5,935 nucleotides of DNA from Thermoplasmatales archaeon ex4484_6 (lineage in GTDB: Archaea > Thermoplasmatota > Penumbrarchaeia > Penumbrarchaeales > Penumbrarchaeaceae): the NCBI GenBank assembly GCA_002254385.1, contig NJDO01000112.1, forward strand, positions 1 through 5,935, read 5' to 3'. The notes beneath the pieces were generated by a model. That model had not been told where the DNA came from. It saw only the letters and a program-made list of their open reading frames with translations, and did no database searches. Positions 5,869-5,935 of the stretch are shown here, piece after piece; within the stretch, counting starts at the first letter, position 1, and the number at the start of each line of letters is the position of its first letter. The translations under genes were made by a program, and so were the position numbers.

Positions 5869-5935
5869 TCAGGGAATAATATCTCCGTGAGCGGGTGCCA
5901 TCATGGGACATTCGAACAGGTCATTTCCCTCGAAC
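5869..5935 (-). CDS. Possible C-terminal tail of an upstream gene (partial)
   Basis: One minus-strand frame is open from the right edge to a TGA at 5869-5871. It encodes 21 residues beginning FEGNDLFECPMM and ending HGDIIP. The codons resemble those of the neighbouring genes, and the strand matches the rest of the window, but 21 codons are too few to be sure. A plus-strand frame opening at the ATG at 5903 is the competing reading. No function can be proposed. Confidence 0.3.
   Translation of the reverse strand, partial: FEGNDLFECPMMAPAHGDIIP

Noticed and set aside
5903..5935. ATG opening a plus-strand frame at the right edge, a possible divergent gene
   Set aside because: Only 11 codons are visible with no ribosome binding site, and a minus-strand gene tail explains the stretch equally well or better.
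1..5935. CRISPR arrays, tRNA or rRNA genes, insertion sequences
   Set aside because: No regularly spaced repeats, no cloverleaf or rRNA-like segments, and no transposase reading frame or terminal inverted repeats were visible.

Overview
The window looks archaeal, most likely a Thermoplasmatota-like or other euryarchaeal lineage of moderate GC. This rests on archaeal-type BRE/TATA elements, GGAGG ribosome binding sites mixed with a possibly leaderless start, a single-domain KaiC/RAD55-type ATPase, an iron-sulfur FeoC next to FeoB, and a secreted protein built of Ig-like domains. The lineage is an inference from gene content, not a sequence match. Every gene I can support is on the minus strand, so the window is transcribed from right to left.

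Right to left: a possible gene tail at the right edge (5869-5935); a KaiC-like ATPase (5096-5800) with its own TATA box and ribosome binding site; a 141-base gap holding a probable iron-responsive operator and the feo promoter (4978-5040); a compact ferrous-iron operon of feoB (2951-4954), an unrecognised four-helix membrane protein (2503-2961) and a FeoC-like iron-sulfur winged-helix protein (2219-2506), joined by overlapping stop and start codons; a 56-residue basic protein (1939-2109) with promoter, strong ribosome binding site and a hairpin/T-run terminator (1870-1914); and a large exported protein (1-1685, C-terminus beyond the left edge) with a signal peptide, one CxxCH haem-type motif and at least four beta-sandwich domains, two of them tandem repeats.

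The feo operon probably imports Fe(II). FeoB supplies the G-protein-gated pore, FeoC may sense Fe-S or oxygen status, and the middle membrane protein is a candidate accessory subunit. No FeoA is seen in the window. TAGG/CCTA half-sites in front of feoB suggest control by a DtxR/IdeR-type metalloregulator encoded elsewhere. The CxxCH surface protein downstream may be another iron-related function, but it is a separate transcription unit and that link is speculative.

Most novel points: the unknown membrane protein locked between feoB and feoC; the KaiC-like ATPase whose P-loop has leucine in place of the invariant glycine; the small protein that resembles a zinc ribbon without its cysteines; and the surface protein with a single haem motif.
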